Source: Sedimentitalea nanhaiensis DSM 24252 (lineage in GTDB: Bacteria > Pseudomonadota > Alphaproteobacteria > Rhodobacterales > Rhodobacteraceae). From it: DNA of 64,000 nt. A model generated the notes under the pieces. The model searched no databases. It was given only the letters and a program-made list of their open reading frames with translations, and was not told the origin of the DNA. The DNA lies in NCBI RefSeq assembly GCF_000473225.1, contig NZ_KI421509.1, forward strand, positions 128,362 through 192,361, in the 5' to 3' direction. Every line of letters begins with the position of its first letter. Position 1 is the stretch's first letter. This document shows, in pieces, positions 42,987 to 53,894 of the stretch. The translations under genes were made by a program, and so were the position numbers.

Positions 42987-43901
42987 TTAGCGCGAGAACA
43001 GCCGCCGCAGCGCGCCATACTGGCTGAGCGCCACCCCGGACAGGATCAGTGCCAGCGCCCCCAGCAGGGCAGCGGGAAGCGGTTCGCCCAGCAGGACCGC
43101 GCCCAGCACCACCGACCAGACCGGCACCATGTAGTTGACCAGCGACATGAACACCGGCCCCGCCGTGCGCACCACCGTGACGCGCAGAAGATTCGCCGCC
43201 GCGGTGGGCACCAGCCCCAGAAAAGCCAGCACCCACAGGGTTTTGGCGTCTGTGGCCGGGGGCGGGCCTTCGATTGCCCAGGCCAGTGGGATCACTACAA
43301 TCGCCCCCAGAAGCAACAGAACGGCGGACAAGCCCACCGGGTCCACCGGAGGCAGGCGGCGCATCAAAACCGAACTGACCGCATAACAGGCAGAGGCGGT
43401 GACACAGGCCATGCGCCCCGGCAGTTCCAGCGCCAGTCCGGTCGTTTCAAAAGCCTGACCGCCGATCAGGATGACCACGCCGACAAAACCGATCATGAAC
43501 CCGGCGGCCCGGCGCGGAGTGATTCGTTCGCCCGGCACGAGAAAATGTGCCAGGGGCAGCACGATCAGCGCGGAACTGGCCATCGATACGCCGGTGAACC
43601 CGGCGGTGACGAATTGCTGCCCCCACGAGATCAGCATGAACGGCAGGGCCGAGCTGAGCACGCCGACCGCAATCAGGTTGATCCGGTGTGCCGTTGTGGG
43701 GGGGCGGGTGAACAGCGCGCCGCCGCGCAATTGCCAGACCAACGTGGTCAGCAGGGCACCGAACCCGATGCGCGCGGCGGCCAGCCAGAACGGTGTGATC
43801 CCGCGCAGAGCGATTTCGATCACCAGGAACGTGCCGCCCCAGACAAAGCCCAGGACGGCGACCATGATCCAGCTTTTACGCGATATTTCAGGGCTTTGCA
43901 T
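42987..43901 (-). CDS. EamA/DMT-family transporter
   Basis: A 304-residue integral membrane protein with ten hydrophobic segments in two homologous halves, the EamA (DMT) arrangement. The first half begins MVAVLGFVWGGTFLVIEIAL and the second repeats around VTASACYAVSSVLMRR; both match the duplicated five-helix fold. Members export amino acids, metabolites or drugs, and the substrate is unknown. It converges on glmM with an 18-base gap and lies downstream of ilvC on the same strand. Confidence 0.87.
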   Translation of the reverse strand: MQSPEISRKSWIMVAVLGFVWGGTFLVIEIALRGITPFWLAAARIGFGALLTTLVWQLRGGALFTRPPTTAHRINLIAVGVLSSALPFMLISWGQQFVTAGFTGVSMASSALIVLPLAHFLVPGERITPRRAAGFMIGFVGVVILIGGQAFETTGLALELPGRMACVTASACYAVSSVLMRRLPPVDPVGLSAVLLLLGAIVVIPLAWAIEGPPPATDAKTLWVLAFLGLVPTAAANLLRVTVVRTAGPVFMSLVNYMVPVWSVVLGAVLLGEPLPAALLGALALILSGVALSQYGALRRLFSR

Positions 43902-43927
43902 GTCATGTCCGGAGTTTTGAAATACAG

Positions 43928-43962
43928 GACCCCGGCGCGGTCTTGCGATCGGCGCCGGGGTC
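43928..43962. repeat. GC-rich inverted repeat between ilvC and the DMT transporter gene
   Basis: GACCCCGGCGC (43928-43938) and GCGCCGGGGTC (43952-43962) form a perfect 11-bp stem with a 13-base loop. It lies between two minus-strand genes, 27 bases upstream of the transporter start. There is no real T-tract on the minus strand, so it could be an attenuating hairpin, a factor-dependent terminator or an RNA-stabilising end for the ilvC message. Confidence 0.5.
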
Positions 43963-44122
43963 GGAGCAGGCCCGCTTTATGGCGGGATTGGGGCGCGATC
44001 TTGCGCACCGGGCCGTGGCTCATGGCATTTCGACTTGAACCTGGATCACCCATCGCTGTCTGAAATCCGAGATTTCAACGCGATAGGTGATACCGGATGT
44101 CTTGGTTCAAAGCCGGAATGCC

Positions 44123-45730
<1,608 letters not shown>

Positions 45731-45734
<4 letters not shown>

Positions 45735-46189
45735 TCGAGTTGGACGATTTCGACCGCGAGCTGCTCCGGGCGCTGGCACGTGACGCGAGCCAGAGTGCGG
45801 GCGCGCTGGGGCGCCGGTTCGGCCTGTCGCAACCTGCCACCTGGCGGCGGATCCGGCGGCTGGAACAGGCCGGTGTGATCCGGGGGCGGCGGCTGCGGCT
45901 GAATGCCGAGGCGCTGGGGTTCGGGGTGACCGTGTTTCTGGGGGTCAAGCTGGCGCGCAAGGGACGGGTCAGTCTGGAGGATTTCGAACGCGCAGTCAGT
46001 GCCATTCCCGAGGTGCAGACCGTCGAGCATGTGCTGGGTCTGTATGATTACCGCCTGCGGGTGGTGGCCCGCGATCTGGCCGATTTTGAACGGGTGCTGC
46101 GCCGTCGTATCATGGCGTTGCCGGGGGCGGGCGATCTTGAGGCCAATGTGCTGCTGTCCGAAGAGCGCCGGCCCGGCCCGATCGGTTAG
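45731..46189 (+). CDS. Lrp/AsnC-family transcriptional regulator (second of tandem pair)
   Basis: A 152-residue paralogue of the preceding gene, translated from an ATGA overlap. It has the same order: MIELDDFDRELLRALARD, helix-turn-helix (AGALGRRFGLSQPATWRRIRRLEQAGVI), then a RAM domain (VQTVEHVLGLYDYRLRVVARDL). Equal length and coupled translation suggest that the two proteins form heteromeric octamers or share targets. Divergence between them is large enough for different ligands. Confidence 0.9.
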
Positions 46190-46314
46190 CATCGGCGCCA
46201 GGGGTTTCCCAAGGACGACAGACGCCGATATGCCACAGCGATTTTGGGTGAATCAGGTTTTGCAAATCCGGTGCCCGGCGGGATATGCAGGGCCAACTCA
46301 TATAGGAGATCGCC

Positions 46315-47442
46315 ATGACTGCGCTGCTTGATACCGTAGACCCGGAAGGTCTGGAAGAATTCTCGGTGGTTTTCACCGACCGCTCTCTGAACCACATGTC
46401 GCAGCAGTTCCAACAGGTGATGCGCGATATTTCCGATCTGCTGAAACAGGTCTATAACGCCAATGCTGTCGCGGTGATCCCCGGCGGCGGCACCTATGGC
46501 ATGGAGGCCGTGGCCCGCCAGTTTGCGCGCGACGCCCGCGTGCTGGTGGTGCGCAACGGCTGGTTCTCGTATCGCTGGAGCCAGATCATCGAGACCGGCG
46601 GGCTGACCGCCGAAACCAAGGTGATGAAGGCGCGTCAGACCGGCAACACCAGCCCCGCGCCCTTTGCCCCCGCTCCGATTGACGAGGTGGTGGCCGAGAT
46701 CCGCGACAGCCGCCCGGATGTTGTGTTTGCGCCGCATGTGGAAACCGCCGCCGGGGTGATCCTGCCCGACGATTACATCACCGCGATGGCCGCGGCAGCG
46801 CATGAGGTTGGCGCGCTGATGGTGCTGGATTGCATCGCTTCGGGCTGTGTCTGGGTCGATATGGCCGCCACCGGGGTCGATGTGCTGATCAGCGCCCCGC
46901 AAAAGGGATGGAGCGCTGCGCCCTGCGCCGGTCTGGTTATGCTGTCGACCCGCGCCGAGGCCCGGCTTGAGGACACCATATCGGACAGTTTTGCCATCGA
47001 TCTGAAAAAGTGGCGTCAGATCATGGCCGCCTACGAGGGCGGCGGGCATGCCTATCACGCCACCTTGCCGACGGACGCGCTGCGCGACTTCCGCGACACG
47101 ATGCTGGAAACCCGCGACTATGGGTTTGACCGGTTGCGTACCGCGCAATGGGCGCTGGGGGATGGGGTGCGCACGATGCTGGCCGACAAGGGCGTCGTTT
47201 CCGTCGCCGCCGAAGGGTTTGGCGCGCCGGGCGTGGTGGTCAGCTACACGGACGATCCGGCGATCCAGAATGGCAGCAAATTCGCCGCCCAGGGCATACA
47301 GATTGCCGCCGGTGTGCCGCTGCAATGCGACGAACCCGAAGATTTCCGCACCTTCCGGTTGGGGTTGTTCGGGCTGGACAAGCTCTATGATGTGGATGCG
47401 ACGATCGCCCGCCTCAAGCGGGTTCTCGATCAGGTGCTTTAA
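46315..47442 (+). CDS. Class V aminotransferase, alanine-glyoxylate aminotransferase family
   Basis: A 375-residue PLP enzyme of the small-molecule transaminase fold type I, class V. The PLP lysine is in SAPQKGWSAAPCAG near residue 198, preceded by LDCIASG (aspartate that pairs with the pyridine nitrogen); VIPGGGTYGMEAVARQ near 53 binds phosphate. The start ATG follows a GGAG-containing site. Homologues convert glyoxylate or serine; the donor here is not predictable, and the Lrp genes 125 bases upstream may regulate it. Confidence 0.85.
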   Translation: MTALLDTVDPEGLEEFSVVFTDRSLNHMSQQFQQVMRDISDLLKQVYNANAVAVIPGGGTYGMEAVARQFARDARVLVVRNGWFSYRWSQIIETGGLTAETKVMKARQTGNTSPAPFAPAPIDEVVAEIRDSRPDVVFAPHVETAAGVILPDDYITAMAAAAHEVGALMVLDCIASGCVWVDMAATGVDVLISAPQKGWSAAPCAGLVMLSTRAEARLEDTISDSFAIDLKKWRQIMAAYEGGGHAYHATLPTDALRDFRDTMLETRDYGFDRLRTAQWALGDGVRTMLADKGVVSVAAEGFGAPGVVVSYTDDPAIQNGSKFAAQGIQIAAGVPLQCDEPEDFRTFRLGLFGLDKLYDVDATIARLKRVLDQVL

Positions 47443-47477
47443 ACCGCGTTTTCCTCTTGCCGGAAATACTCCGGGGT

Positions 47478-47494
47478 CTGGGGCAGCGCCCCAG
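47478..47494. terminator. Convergent-gene hairpin, bidirectional terminator candidate
   Basis: CTGGGGC-AGC-GCCCCAG is a perfect seven-pair stem between the convergent aminotransferase and UbiH-type genes. The preceding words CTCTTGCCGGAAATACTCC are ones I recall as a recurrent intergenic element in roseobacters. A T-tract is lacking on the plus side, so termination efficiency is uncertain. Confidence 0.5.
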
Positions 47495-47520
47495 TCCCAT
47501 CGGCAAAGCCGGGCACGGCG

Positions 47521-48717
47521 CTAGCGGACGCCCAATCCCATCTGCATCAGCGTGCGGCGCACGGGAGCGAGGGCATAAACCGCGTTCAGCCCCAACGCGC
47601 GGGCATCGCGCAGCGGGCGCGCCGATGCCATCGAGGCCCGGTTCAATAGATCGATACCCTGCACCCGCAGTTTCACATCGCTGATCCGGCCTTTGTGATA
47701 GGCGTCCAGCATCGCGCTGTCGCCCAGCCCCTCGGGGCGGGCTTGTGCCAGATCCACCAGCAGGCGCAGATCGGCCAGCGACATGTTCAACCCCTGCGCT
47801 CCGATGGGCGGCACAACATGGGCGGCTTCGGCCATCAGCGCCAGCCGCTCGCCGGCCATCCGCGCGGCCTGCTGGCTGATGATCGGCCAGATCGTGCGTC
47901 GCGATACAAGGGTCAGGGGGCCGAACAACTGGCATGAACGCGCGCTCATTGCCGCTTCGAACTCGGCCTCTGGAAGCGCCATCAGTTCGACCGCCCGCGG
48001 CCCATGCTCCATCCAGACCACGGCGGAACTGGGTTTTCCATCGTGATCGGGCAGGGGCACCAGGGTAAAGGGACCGCCGCTGCGGTGGATCTCGGTCGAG
48101 ACATTTTCATGCGGCGTCGGGTGGGTGACTGCAAAGGCCAGCGCTTTTTGCCCATAGCGGGTGGTGTGTACATCGATCCCTGCGGCCTGGCGCATGGGCG
48201 AGCCGCGCCCGTCCGCCGCAATCACCAGTCGCGCGTGCACCCGGCTGCCATCGCTCAGCCCGACGCGGGCTTCTGTTTCGCGGGTAAACAGGTTTTTGGT
48301 GCCGGTGCCGGGGCGGAAATCGACATTGGGCAGGGCCGCCAGCCGCGCAGCCATTTCACGCCGCAACAGCCAGTTCGGCAGGTTCCAGCCAAAGGGTTGA
48401 TCGGACAGATCGGCCGCATTGAATTCCCGCACCACGCGGGGCGTTGCAACATCGCCCCCGGCATCGACGATGCGCATGATCTGCAAAGCCGCGGCATGCG
48501 GTTCCAGACGTTCCCACAGCCCGCAGCCCTGCAGCAGCGCACGGGCCGGTTGCAGTATCGCAGTGGTGCGCAGGTCCGCCCCATCGGCGTCGCGCTCGGT
48601 GATCGGAGGCGTTGGATCGACGCAGATCACGTCGAACCCCGCGCCCCCGAATGCCGCCGCAGCACTGAGCCCGGCGGGGCCGCCGCCCGAAATCAGGATG
48701 TCACAGGTTTCGCTCAT
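47521..48717 (-). CDS. ubiH: UbiH/UbiF-family FAD-dependent hydroxylase
   Basis: A 398-residue flavoprotein monooxygenase of the ubiquinone-hydroxylase branch. The N-terminal FAD motif is ISGGGPAGLSAAAAFGGAGFDV at residues 9-30, RLVIAADGRGSPMR near 163 is the DG motif, and the second FAD contact reads MAEAAHVVPPIGAQGLNMSLAD near 290 instead of the usual GDAAH. The GD to AE change is noteworthy but the remainder fits. It probably hydroxylates a polyprenyl ring intermediate; which ring position is not decided by sequence. Confidence 0.85.
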   Translation of the reverse strand: MSETCDILISGGGPAGLSAAAAFGGAGFDVICVDPTPPITERDADGADLRTTAILQPARALLQGCGLWERLEPHAAALQIMRIVDAGGDVATPRVVREFNAADLSDQPFGWNLPNWLLRREMAARLAALPNVDFRPGTGTKNLFTRETEARVGLSDGSRVHARLVIAADGRGSPMRQAAGIDVHTTRYGQKALAFAVTHPTPHENVSTEIHRSGGPFTLVPLPDHDGKPSSAVVWMEHGPRAVELMALPEAEFEAAMSARSCQLFGPLTLVSRRTIWPIISQQAARMAGERLALMAEAAHVVPPIGAQGLNMSLADLRLLVDLAQARPEGLGDSAMLDAYHKGRISDVKLRVQGIDLLNRASMASARPLRDARALGLNAVYALAPVRRTLMQMGLGVR

Positions 48718-48786
48718 GTGTGCCCTCCGCTGCGCGCCAACCTAGGGGGCAATGGATCGGATTGCCAAGCGACATCCTGTCCGCTG

Positions 48787-49035
48787 TCAGCCCCTGGTGA
48801 TCAGCAGCAATGTGAGAAACACAACCGGCACCAGAGCCAGTGCCGGCAGGTAAAGCCCGGGCAGGCCAAAGATCAGGGCCAGCGACATCCAGAGACAGAC
48901 AAAGCCGCCCAGGGCGTACCAGATGTTGTCCTTGTCGCCATACATCAGATCGCGGGCAACCCAGCCGATGACCGGAATACGAAAGAAAAGCCGCTGCCAG
49001 AACGGGGCGCGGCGCGATGGGTCTGCGAGGCTCAT
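48787..49035 (-). CDS. Small membrane protein, 82 residues
   Basis: A short protein with an N-terminal cytosolic stretch (FWQRLFFRIPVIGWVARDLMYGDKDN) and two close hydrophobic segments (about 40-60 and 62-80). The segment IPVIGWVARDL is reminiscent of small conserved proteins of roseobacters of unknown function. It sits 70 bases from the UbiH-type gene on the same strand. Coding character looks genuine, and no function can be assigned. Confidence 0.62.
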   Translation of the reverse strand: MSLADPSRRAPFWQRLFFRIPVIGWVARDLMYGDKDNIWYALGGFVCLWMSLALIFGLPGLYLPALALVPVVFLTLLLITRG

Positions 49036-49123
49036 GGCCTGTTCTCCTGTTCAGCGCGTTCGTGAGGCTGAAATAGGCATTTTACGCTTGGCCGCTAGGT
49101 GCAGATTGTCGCAATGACGCATT

Positions 49124-49768
49124 TCAGATAACGGTTTTCAGGAATGCCGTCAGATCGTCGGTATGATGATGGACATGGTTTGCCAAATGCGCCTTGGGGG
49201 CGACATGCACCGTGCGCATGCCCATCTCGTGGGGGGCGGCCAGGTTGCGGTGATCGTCCTCGAACATCGCCGCCAGGGTGGGTTCGGTGCCGTCGCGGGA
49301 AAATACCGTCTCAAAGGCAGCGCGCTCGGGTTTGGGCAAAAAACCGGCATGTTCGACACCGTAAACCGCATCGAACAGACCGCTCAGCCCGCGCGCGGCC
49401 AGGACCCGTTCGGCATAGGGCGCGGTGCCATTGGTATAGACGATGCGCCGCCCTGGCAGGTCGCCGATATGGGCGCGCAGGGCCGCGTCCTGTTCCAGGT
49501 GGTCCATCGAGATGTCATGCACTTGGGTCAGATAGGGCGCCGGGTCGACGTCGTGTTCACGCATCAGCCCGGCCAGAGTGGTGCCGTAAAGCTGCCAATA
49601 ATGTTTGCGCAGCCGGTCCGCTTCCGGGCGGTTCACGCCCAATGCGTCCATGACGTATTGTGTCATCCGCTGCTCGATCTGATCGAACAGGCGGGCCTGG
49701 GGGGGATACAGGGTGTTGTCCAGATCGAACACCCAGGTGGTGACATGCGAAAAGGCGTCTTTGACCAT
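49124..49768 (-). CDS. HAD-family pyrimidine 5'-nucleotidase
   Basis: A 214-residue HAD hydrolase. Motif I is VFDLDNTLYP near residue 13, with the nucleophile aspartate; motif II is IVYTNGTAPYAERVL near 109-123; the lysine is in GFLPKPERAAF near 144; motif IV is AAMFEDDHRNL near 165. The DNTLYP sequence and cap arrangement are typical of pyrimidine 5'-nucleotidases related to yeast Sdt1/Phm8. It dephosphorylates UMP/CMP-type nucleotides in relatives. It is divergent from the GntR regulator. Confidence 0.88.
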   Translation of the reverse strand: MVKDAFSHVTTWVFDLDNTLYPPQARLFDQIEQRMTQYVMDALGVNRPEADRLRKHYWQLYGTTLAGLMREHDVDPAPYLTQVHDISMDHLEQDAALRAHIGDLPGRRIVYTNGTAPYAERVLAARGLSGLFDAVYGVEHAGFLPKPERAAFETVFSRDGTEPTLAAMFEDDHRNLAAPHEMGMRTVHVAPKAHLANHVHHHTDDLTAFLKTVI

Positions 49769-49870
49769 GTCCCACCTCTAGGCTAGCGGTGGGGGCAAAT
49801 CAACGGCGGGGTTGATCGTCGGGCGGCGGCCCCTGTAGACAAGGGCAATCGGAAAACGGGAGGAGGCCGG

Positions 49871-50524
49871 ATGTCGCAGACCAAACAGCCACAAACAGAC
49901 GCCTACAACCTGATTCTGGAAGCCATCGATATAGGGGTTTTCAAGCCCGGCGACCGTCTGGTGGAAAGCGATCTGGCCGACCGGTTCGGGGTGTCGCGGA
50001 CGCCGATCCGCGAGGCGTTGCAACGGCTTGAAACCCAGTCCCTGCTGGAGCGGGACGGGCGGTCGCTGATCGTGGCGTCGCTGGATCACAACCAGATGGC
50101 CGAGCTGTATGTCGTGCGCCGCGAACTGGAAGGGTTGGCCGCACGACTGGCCGCGCGCCATGCCAATGACGAAGAGGTGTCGGTGCTGCGCGCGATGGTC
50201 TCGGCGGACAATGCGCTGGTCAACGATCCGGCGGCGCTGTCGCGGGCCAACCGGCGGTTTCACAAGCAGATTCATCTGGCCTCGCACAACCGGTATCTGG
50301 TGCAGCAGCTGGATCTGGTGCACCGCACGATGGCGCTGATGGCGACCACGTCGCTGGCCGCACAGGGCCGGGGCGAGATCGCGCAGGGTGAACATGACGG
50401 GATCGTCAAGGCCATTGAAGCCCGCGACGAGCCGGGGGCTGAAAAGGCGCTCAAGGATCACATCTCGGTCGCGTTCATGACCCGCCTGCAACAGGATGCG
50501 AGCGCGCGGGAGCGGTCGGGGTAG
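49871..50524 (+). CDS. GntR-family regulator, FadR/FCD subgroup
   Basis: A 217-residue DNA-binding protein after a strong AGGAGG site. The N-terminal winged helix-turn-helix (about 8-72) shows GVFKPGDRLVESDLADRFGVSRTPIREALQRLE, a GntR hallmark. The C-terminal all-helical FCD domain (about 80-210) has the metal/ligand histidines (FHKQIHLAS and EHDGIVKAIEARD). Such proteins sense carboxylic acids. No adjacent catabolic genes indicate a ligand; it stands between divergent and convergent neighbours. Confidence 0.9.
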   Translation: MSQTKQPQTDAYNLILEAIDIGVFKPGDRLVESDLADRFGVSRTPIREALQRLETQSLLERDGRSLIVASLDHNQMAELYVVRRELEGLAARLAARHANDEEVSVLRAMVSADNALVNDPAALSRANRRFHKQIHLASHNRYLVQQLDLVHRTMALMATTSLAAQGRGEIAQGEHDGIVKAIEARDEPGAEKALKDHISVAFMTRLQQDASARERSG

Positions 50525-50545
50525 GACCCCGTATGAAGCCGCGAC

Positions 50546-52438
50546 TCAGGTGGCGGGCAATTCGGATTCTGCATGCCCGTGTTGGGTCTTGTCCCAATAG
50601 TAGGGTGCCATCACCAGCTCGTACAACGCCTTGTAAGCGGCCAGCGCGGCCAGCGGGAAATAGAACATCATCGTCGGAACCCAGCGCATCAGGAACCGCC
50701 GCTCGGGCGACGACACCGCCACCAGGCCGATGGTAATCACCATCAGTTCGGCCAGCACAAAAAGCGCTGACATGGCGTAGATGGCGCCGCTGGGCACCAG
50801 AGTCTGTACGGGGTGGTCCTGTCCCATCAGAATCAGCCAGAAGGACCACAAGACCGGTGCCAGCAGGAACTGGCTGAGGGTGCCGACAAAAAACGCCTGC
50901 AGGCTGAGAAACCGCCACAGGCCCAGATCGGCCAGCAATTGCCGCGGGTTGCGCATATGGACGAGGTAGGTGACCATGAACCCCTTGAGCCAGCGCGAGC
51001 GCTGCTTGACCCAGGCCCAGGGGCGGCAATTGGCCTCTTCGTAGGTGACCGTGTCGATCAGCTCGGTGCGATATCCGGCGCGGCAAAGCCGCACCCCAAG
51101 ATCGGCATCTTCGGTGACGTTGTGGGCATCCCAGCCGCCCAGTTCTTCCAGCTTGTCGCGCCGGAAAAACAGCGTCGTGCCCCCCAGGGGCACAACCAGC
51201 CCCATACGGGCGATACCGGGCAGCACGACCCGGAACCAGCTGGCGTATTCGATGGTGAAACAGCGCGCCAGCCAGTTGGTGCGCGGGTTGTAATAGTCGA
51301 GAATGCCCTGCAGGCAGACCACCTCGGGCGGGGCTTGGGCAAAGCGGCTGACGACATGTTCGATCTGGTCCATCACCGGTGCGTCCTCGGCATCCCAGAC
51401 GCCGATAATTTCGCCGCGGCAGAAGTCCAGCGCATAATTCATGGCCCGTGGTTTGGTGGTCAGCCCGGTATGGGCGGGCACCCGGATGACACGCATCCAG
51501 GCGGGCAAATGGGTCTGCTCCAGTGTGGCGTGGGTGATTTCGTCGTGTTCTTCGAGCACCAGAATCACGTCCAGAAGCGCCTTGGGATAGGTCAGTTTCG
51601 CCAAGCGGCGGATCAATGCGCCGGCGATCTCTTTTTCATGAAACAGCGGCACCAGAACCGAAACCTTGGGCCGCCGGATCGGGGCCGTGACAGGGTCGCC
51701 GCCCGCGGTAGGTGCGGTCAGGTGTCGATGCCCCACCAGATGCACGGTGGCGGCGGTCAGTTTCAGCGCCGCGAACATCGCCAGCGTGGAGATCGCCACC
51801 AGACTCAGCACGCCCAGCGTCATGACCGGTGCCAGAATCAACAGCGTCAGCAGGGCGAAGAGCATCATTGGAAGTATCAGCCGGTTGCCGGATTGCCAGG
51901 TGCGGCAGCTGAAACGGGCCGGCACGCGGCATTCCGCCGCCTCTGCCATTGGGGCGGCAAAGTGATCGGCGATGGCCGCCTCGATCTGGGAGTCGGTCGC
52001 CAGTACCGGAACCACATGGGAAAACGTGTCTGACAAAGCCTTGCGGGCACATTCGAATTGATCGGGATGATCGGTGGCGATCAGTACCGCCTGCCCCTGC
52101 CTTTTCCAGGGAATGACCCGGTGGTGCAGCCAGAATGCAAACGGCATCTGTCCGCAAAGGCCGGGATCCGGGCGCTGGCGGGTCAGATCCGCCTGCGCGA
52201 TACCGTGCTGTTGGGCGAGAGCGGCCTGAATTTCCGCGCGGCTGGCCCAGCCTTCGCAGACCAGTATCTCGCCGATCGGTGCCCTCAGCGTCAGCTGCAG
52301 CCGCAAGGAGCGGATCAGCTGGCCGGGCGTGATGACACCGTTTTGGACCAGATAGCGGCCCAGCGGTTGGCGCGGCGCATCCAGCGGCAGGGTGGGGGCG
52401 GGGCCGTTGGCCAGCAACCGCAGATTCTGAGGGCTCAT
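50546..52438 (-). CDS. MshEN-GT2 fusion: putative exopolysaccharide synthase
   Basis: A 630-residue protein. Residues about 20-160 form a tandem MshEN/T2SSE-N domain (LGRYLVQNGVITPGQLIRSL and IGEILVCEGWASRAEI), a fold that binds cyclic di-GMP in other proteins. Two transmembrane segments follow (about 185-230), then a processive GT2 domain with DAEDAP, TEDADLG and QRSRW (the D,D,D,QXXRW signature) near 360-480, and further helices at the end. It resembles XagB-type polysaccharide synthases, so polymerisation and export of a glycan are likely; the sugar is unknown. A 9-12-9 inverted repeat lies just upstream. Confidence 0.83.
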   Translation of the reverse strand: MSPQNLRLLANGPAPTLPLDAPRQPLGRYLVQNGVITPGQLIRSLRLQLTLRAPIGEILVCEGWASRAEIQAALAQQHGIAQADLTRQRPDPGLCGQMPFAFWLHHRVIPWKRQGQAVLIATDHPDQFECARKALSDTFSHVVPVLATDSQIEAAIADHFAAPMAEAAECRVPARFSCRTWQSGNRLILPMMLFALLTLLILAPVMTLGVLSLVAISTLAMFAALKLTAATVHLVGHRHLTAPTAGGDPVTAPIRRPKVSVLVPLFHEKEIAGALIRRLAKLTYPKALLDVILVLEEHDEITHATLEQTHLPAWMRVIRVPAHTGLTTKPRAMNYALDFCRGEIIGVWDAEDAPVMDQIEHVVSRFAQAPPEVVCLQGILDYYNPRTNWLARCFTIEYASWFRVVLPGIARMGLVVPLGGTTLFFRRDKLEELGGWDAHNVTEDADLGVRLCRAGYRTELIDTVTYEEANCRPWAWVKQRSRWLKGFMVTYLVHMRNPRQLLADLGLWRFLSLQAFFVGTLSQFLLAPVLWSFWLILMGQDHPVQTLVPSGAIYAMSALFVLAELMVITIGLVAVSSPERRFLMRWVPTMMFYFPLAALAAYKALYELVMAPYYWDKTQHGHAESELPAT

Positions 52439-52451
52439 TCGAGCGGTCCAA

Positions 52452-52481
52452 CACGCTAAGACAAATTCAGGCCTTAGCGTG
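52452..52481. promoter_or_regulatory. 9-12-9 inverted repeat upstream of the polysaccharide synthase gene
   Basis: CACGCTAAG (52452-52460) and CTTAGCGTG (52473-52481) are perfect complements separated by 12 AT-rich bases. The element lies 14 bases before the synthase start on the minus strand and just downstream of carA. There is no T-tract, so an operator or a hairpin in the leader is more likely than a terminator. Confidence 0.5.
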
Positions 52482-52546
52482 GGGGAACAGGGTTAACGGT
52501 CCGTAAACAAGAGAAAATTTTCCAGATGCCCGGATGTGCAGGCCGT

Positions 52547-53710
52547 TCAGGCGGGTACGCGCGCCGCCATGGCTGCCGCGAAGCGCTGAAACAGATAGAA
52601 ACTGTCCTGCGGACCGGGGCTGGCTTCGGGGTGATGCTGTACGGAATAGACCGGCCGGTCCGCCATGCGGATGCCGCAGTTTGAGCCGTCAAACAGCGAG
52701 CGGTGAGTTTCGACGACTCCCTCGGGCAGGCTTTGGGCGTCGACGGCAAATCCGTGATTCATCGAGGTGATTTCGACCTTGCCGGTTTCCAGATCCTTGA
52801 CCGGGTGATTGGCACCGTGGTGGCCGTGGTTCATCTTGATGGTCTTCGCCCCCAGGGCCAGCGCCAGCATCTGATGACCCAGACAGATGCCAAAGACCGG
52901 AATGTCGGTGGTGTCCAGAATTTCGCGGATCATCGGAACCGCGTATTTGCCGGTTGCGGCCGGATCGCCCGGACCGTTGGACAGAAACACGCCGTCCGGC
53001 CGATGCGCCAGAACCTCGGCGGCGGTGGCGGTGGCGGGCAGAACGGTCACGTCACAGCCGGCGCTGGCCAGACAGCGCAGGATGTTGCGTTTGGCCCCGT
53101 AATCCAGCGCCACGACCTTGTGTTTTGGGTCATTCTGGCGGGTATATCCCTCGGGCCAGGCCCACCGCATCTCGTCCCAACGATAGGATTGCGCACAGGT
53201 CACCTCGCGGGCGAGGTCCATGCCTTCGAGCCCGGCAAATCCGCGCGCCGCTGCGACCAGCGCCGCCAGATCGAAATTGCCGTCCGGATCATGCGCCAGG
53301 GCCACATGCGGCGCGCCCTGCTGGCGGATCGCGCGGGTCAGGCGGCGGGTGTCGATGCCGCCGATGGCGATGCGTCCGCGCCGCGCAAGCCAGTCGCGCA
53401 GATCCTCGGTCGAACGCCAGTTGCTGGGGGTTGTCGGATCCCATTTCACCACCATGCCAGAGGCCACCGGATCGGCGGTTTCGTCATCGTCTCCGTTGAC
53501 GCCGACATTGCCGATATGGGGAAAGGTAAAGGTCACGATCTGTCCCGCATATGACGGGTCTGTCATGATCTCCTGGTAGCCGGTCATCGCGGTATTGAAG
53601 CACAGCTCGGCAGTGGTTTGTCCGGTGGTGCCAAAGCCGGTGCCGTAAAAAACTGAACCATCCGCCAGGGCCAGGCAGGCCGTGGGCTTGGAGGGGGCCG
53701 AATGGGCCAT
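52547..53710 (-). CDS. carA: Carbamoyl-phosphate synthase small subunit
   Basis: Glutaminase subunit that feeds ammonia to CarB for arginine and pyrimidine synthesis. The ATG at 53710 follows AGAGGAG and gives 387 residues, the family length; the open frame further upstream is not coding. The N-terminal domain has ALADGSVFYGTGFG and NTAMTGYQEIMTDPSYAGQIV near 36-56. The class I amidotransferase nucleophile is in FGICLGHQMLALALG (Cys about 274), and the later H/E pair is in VQHHPEASPGP. carB is not in the window. Confidence 0.96.
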   Translation of the reverse strand: MAHSAPSKPTACLALADGSVFYGTGFGTTGQTTAELCFNTAMTGYQEIMTDPSYAGQIVTFTFPHIGNVGVNGDDDETADPVASGMVVKWDPTTPSNWRSTEDLRDWLARRGRIAIGGIDTRRLTRAIRQQGAPHVALAHDPDGNFDLAALVAAARGFAGLEGMDLAREVTCAQSYRWDEMRWAWPEGYTRQNDPKHKVVALDYGAKRNILRCLASAGCDVTVLPATATAAEVLAHRPDGVFLSNGPGDPAATGKYAVPMIREILDTTDIPVFGICLGHQMLALALGAKTIKMNHGHHGANHPVKDLETGKVEITSMNHGFAVDAQSLPEGVVETHRSLFDGSNCGIRMADRPVYSVQHHPEASPGPQDSFYLFQRFAAAMAARVPA

Positions 53711-53894
53711 GGCGCGACTCCTCTTGGGCTGAACTGATGGATACCTAAGGGGCCTGTCGGGTGTGGTCAAGGCTGGGCAGGAATCTCGACATTGTTTGTT
53801 TTCAATGGGTTGAATGGAGAACAGCATGGTTGTGCCGCTCATTTTCCTTAGATAGAGTCGGGGTTTCTTAATCCATGGGGATGGAACAGAAGAT

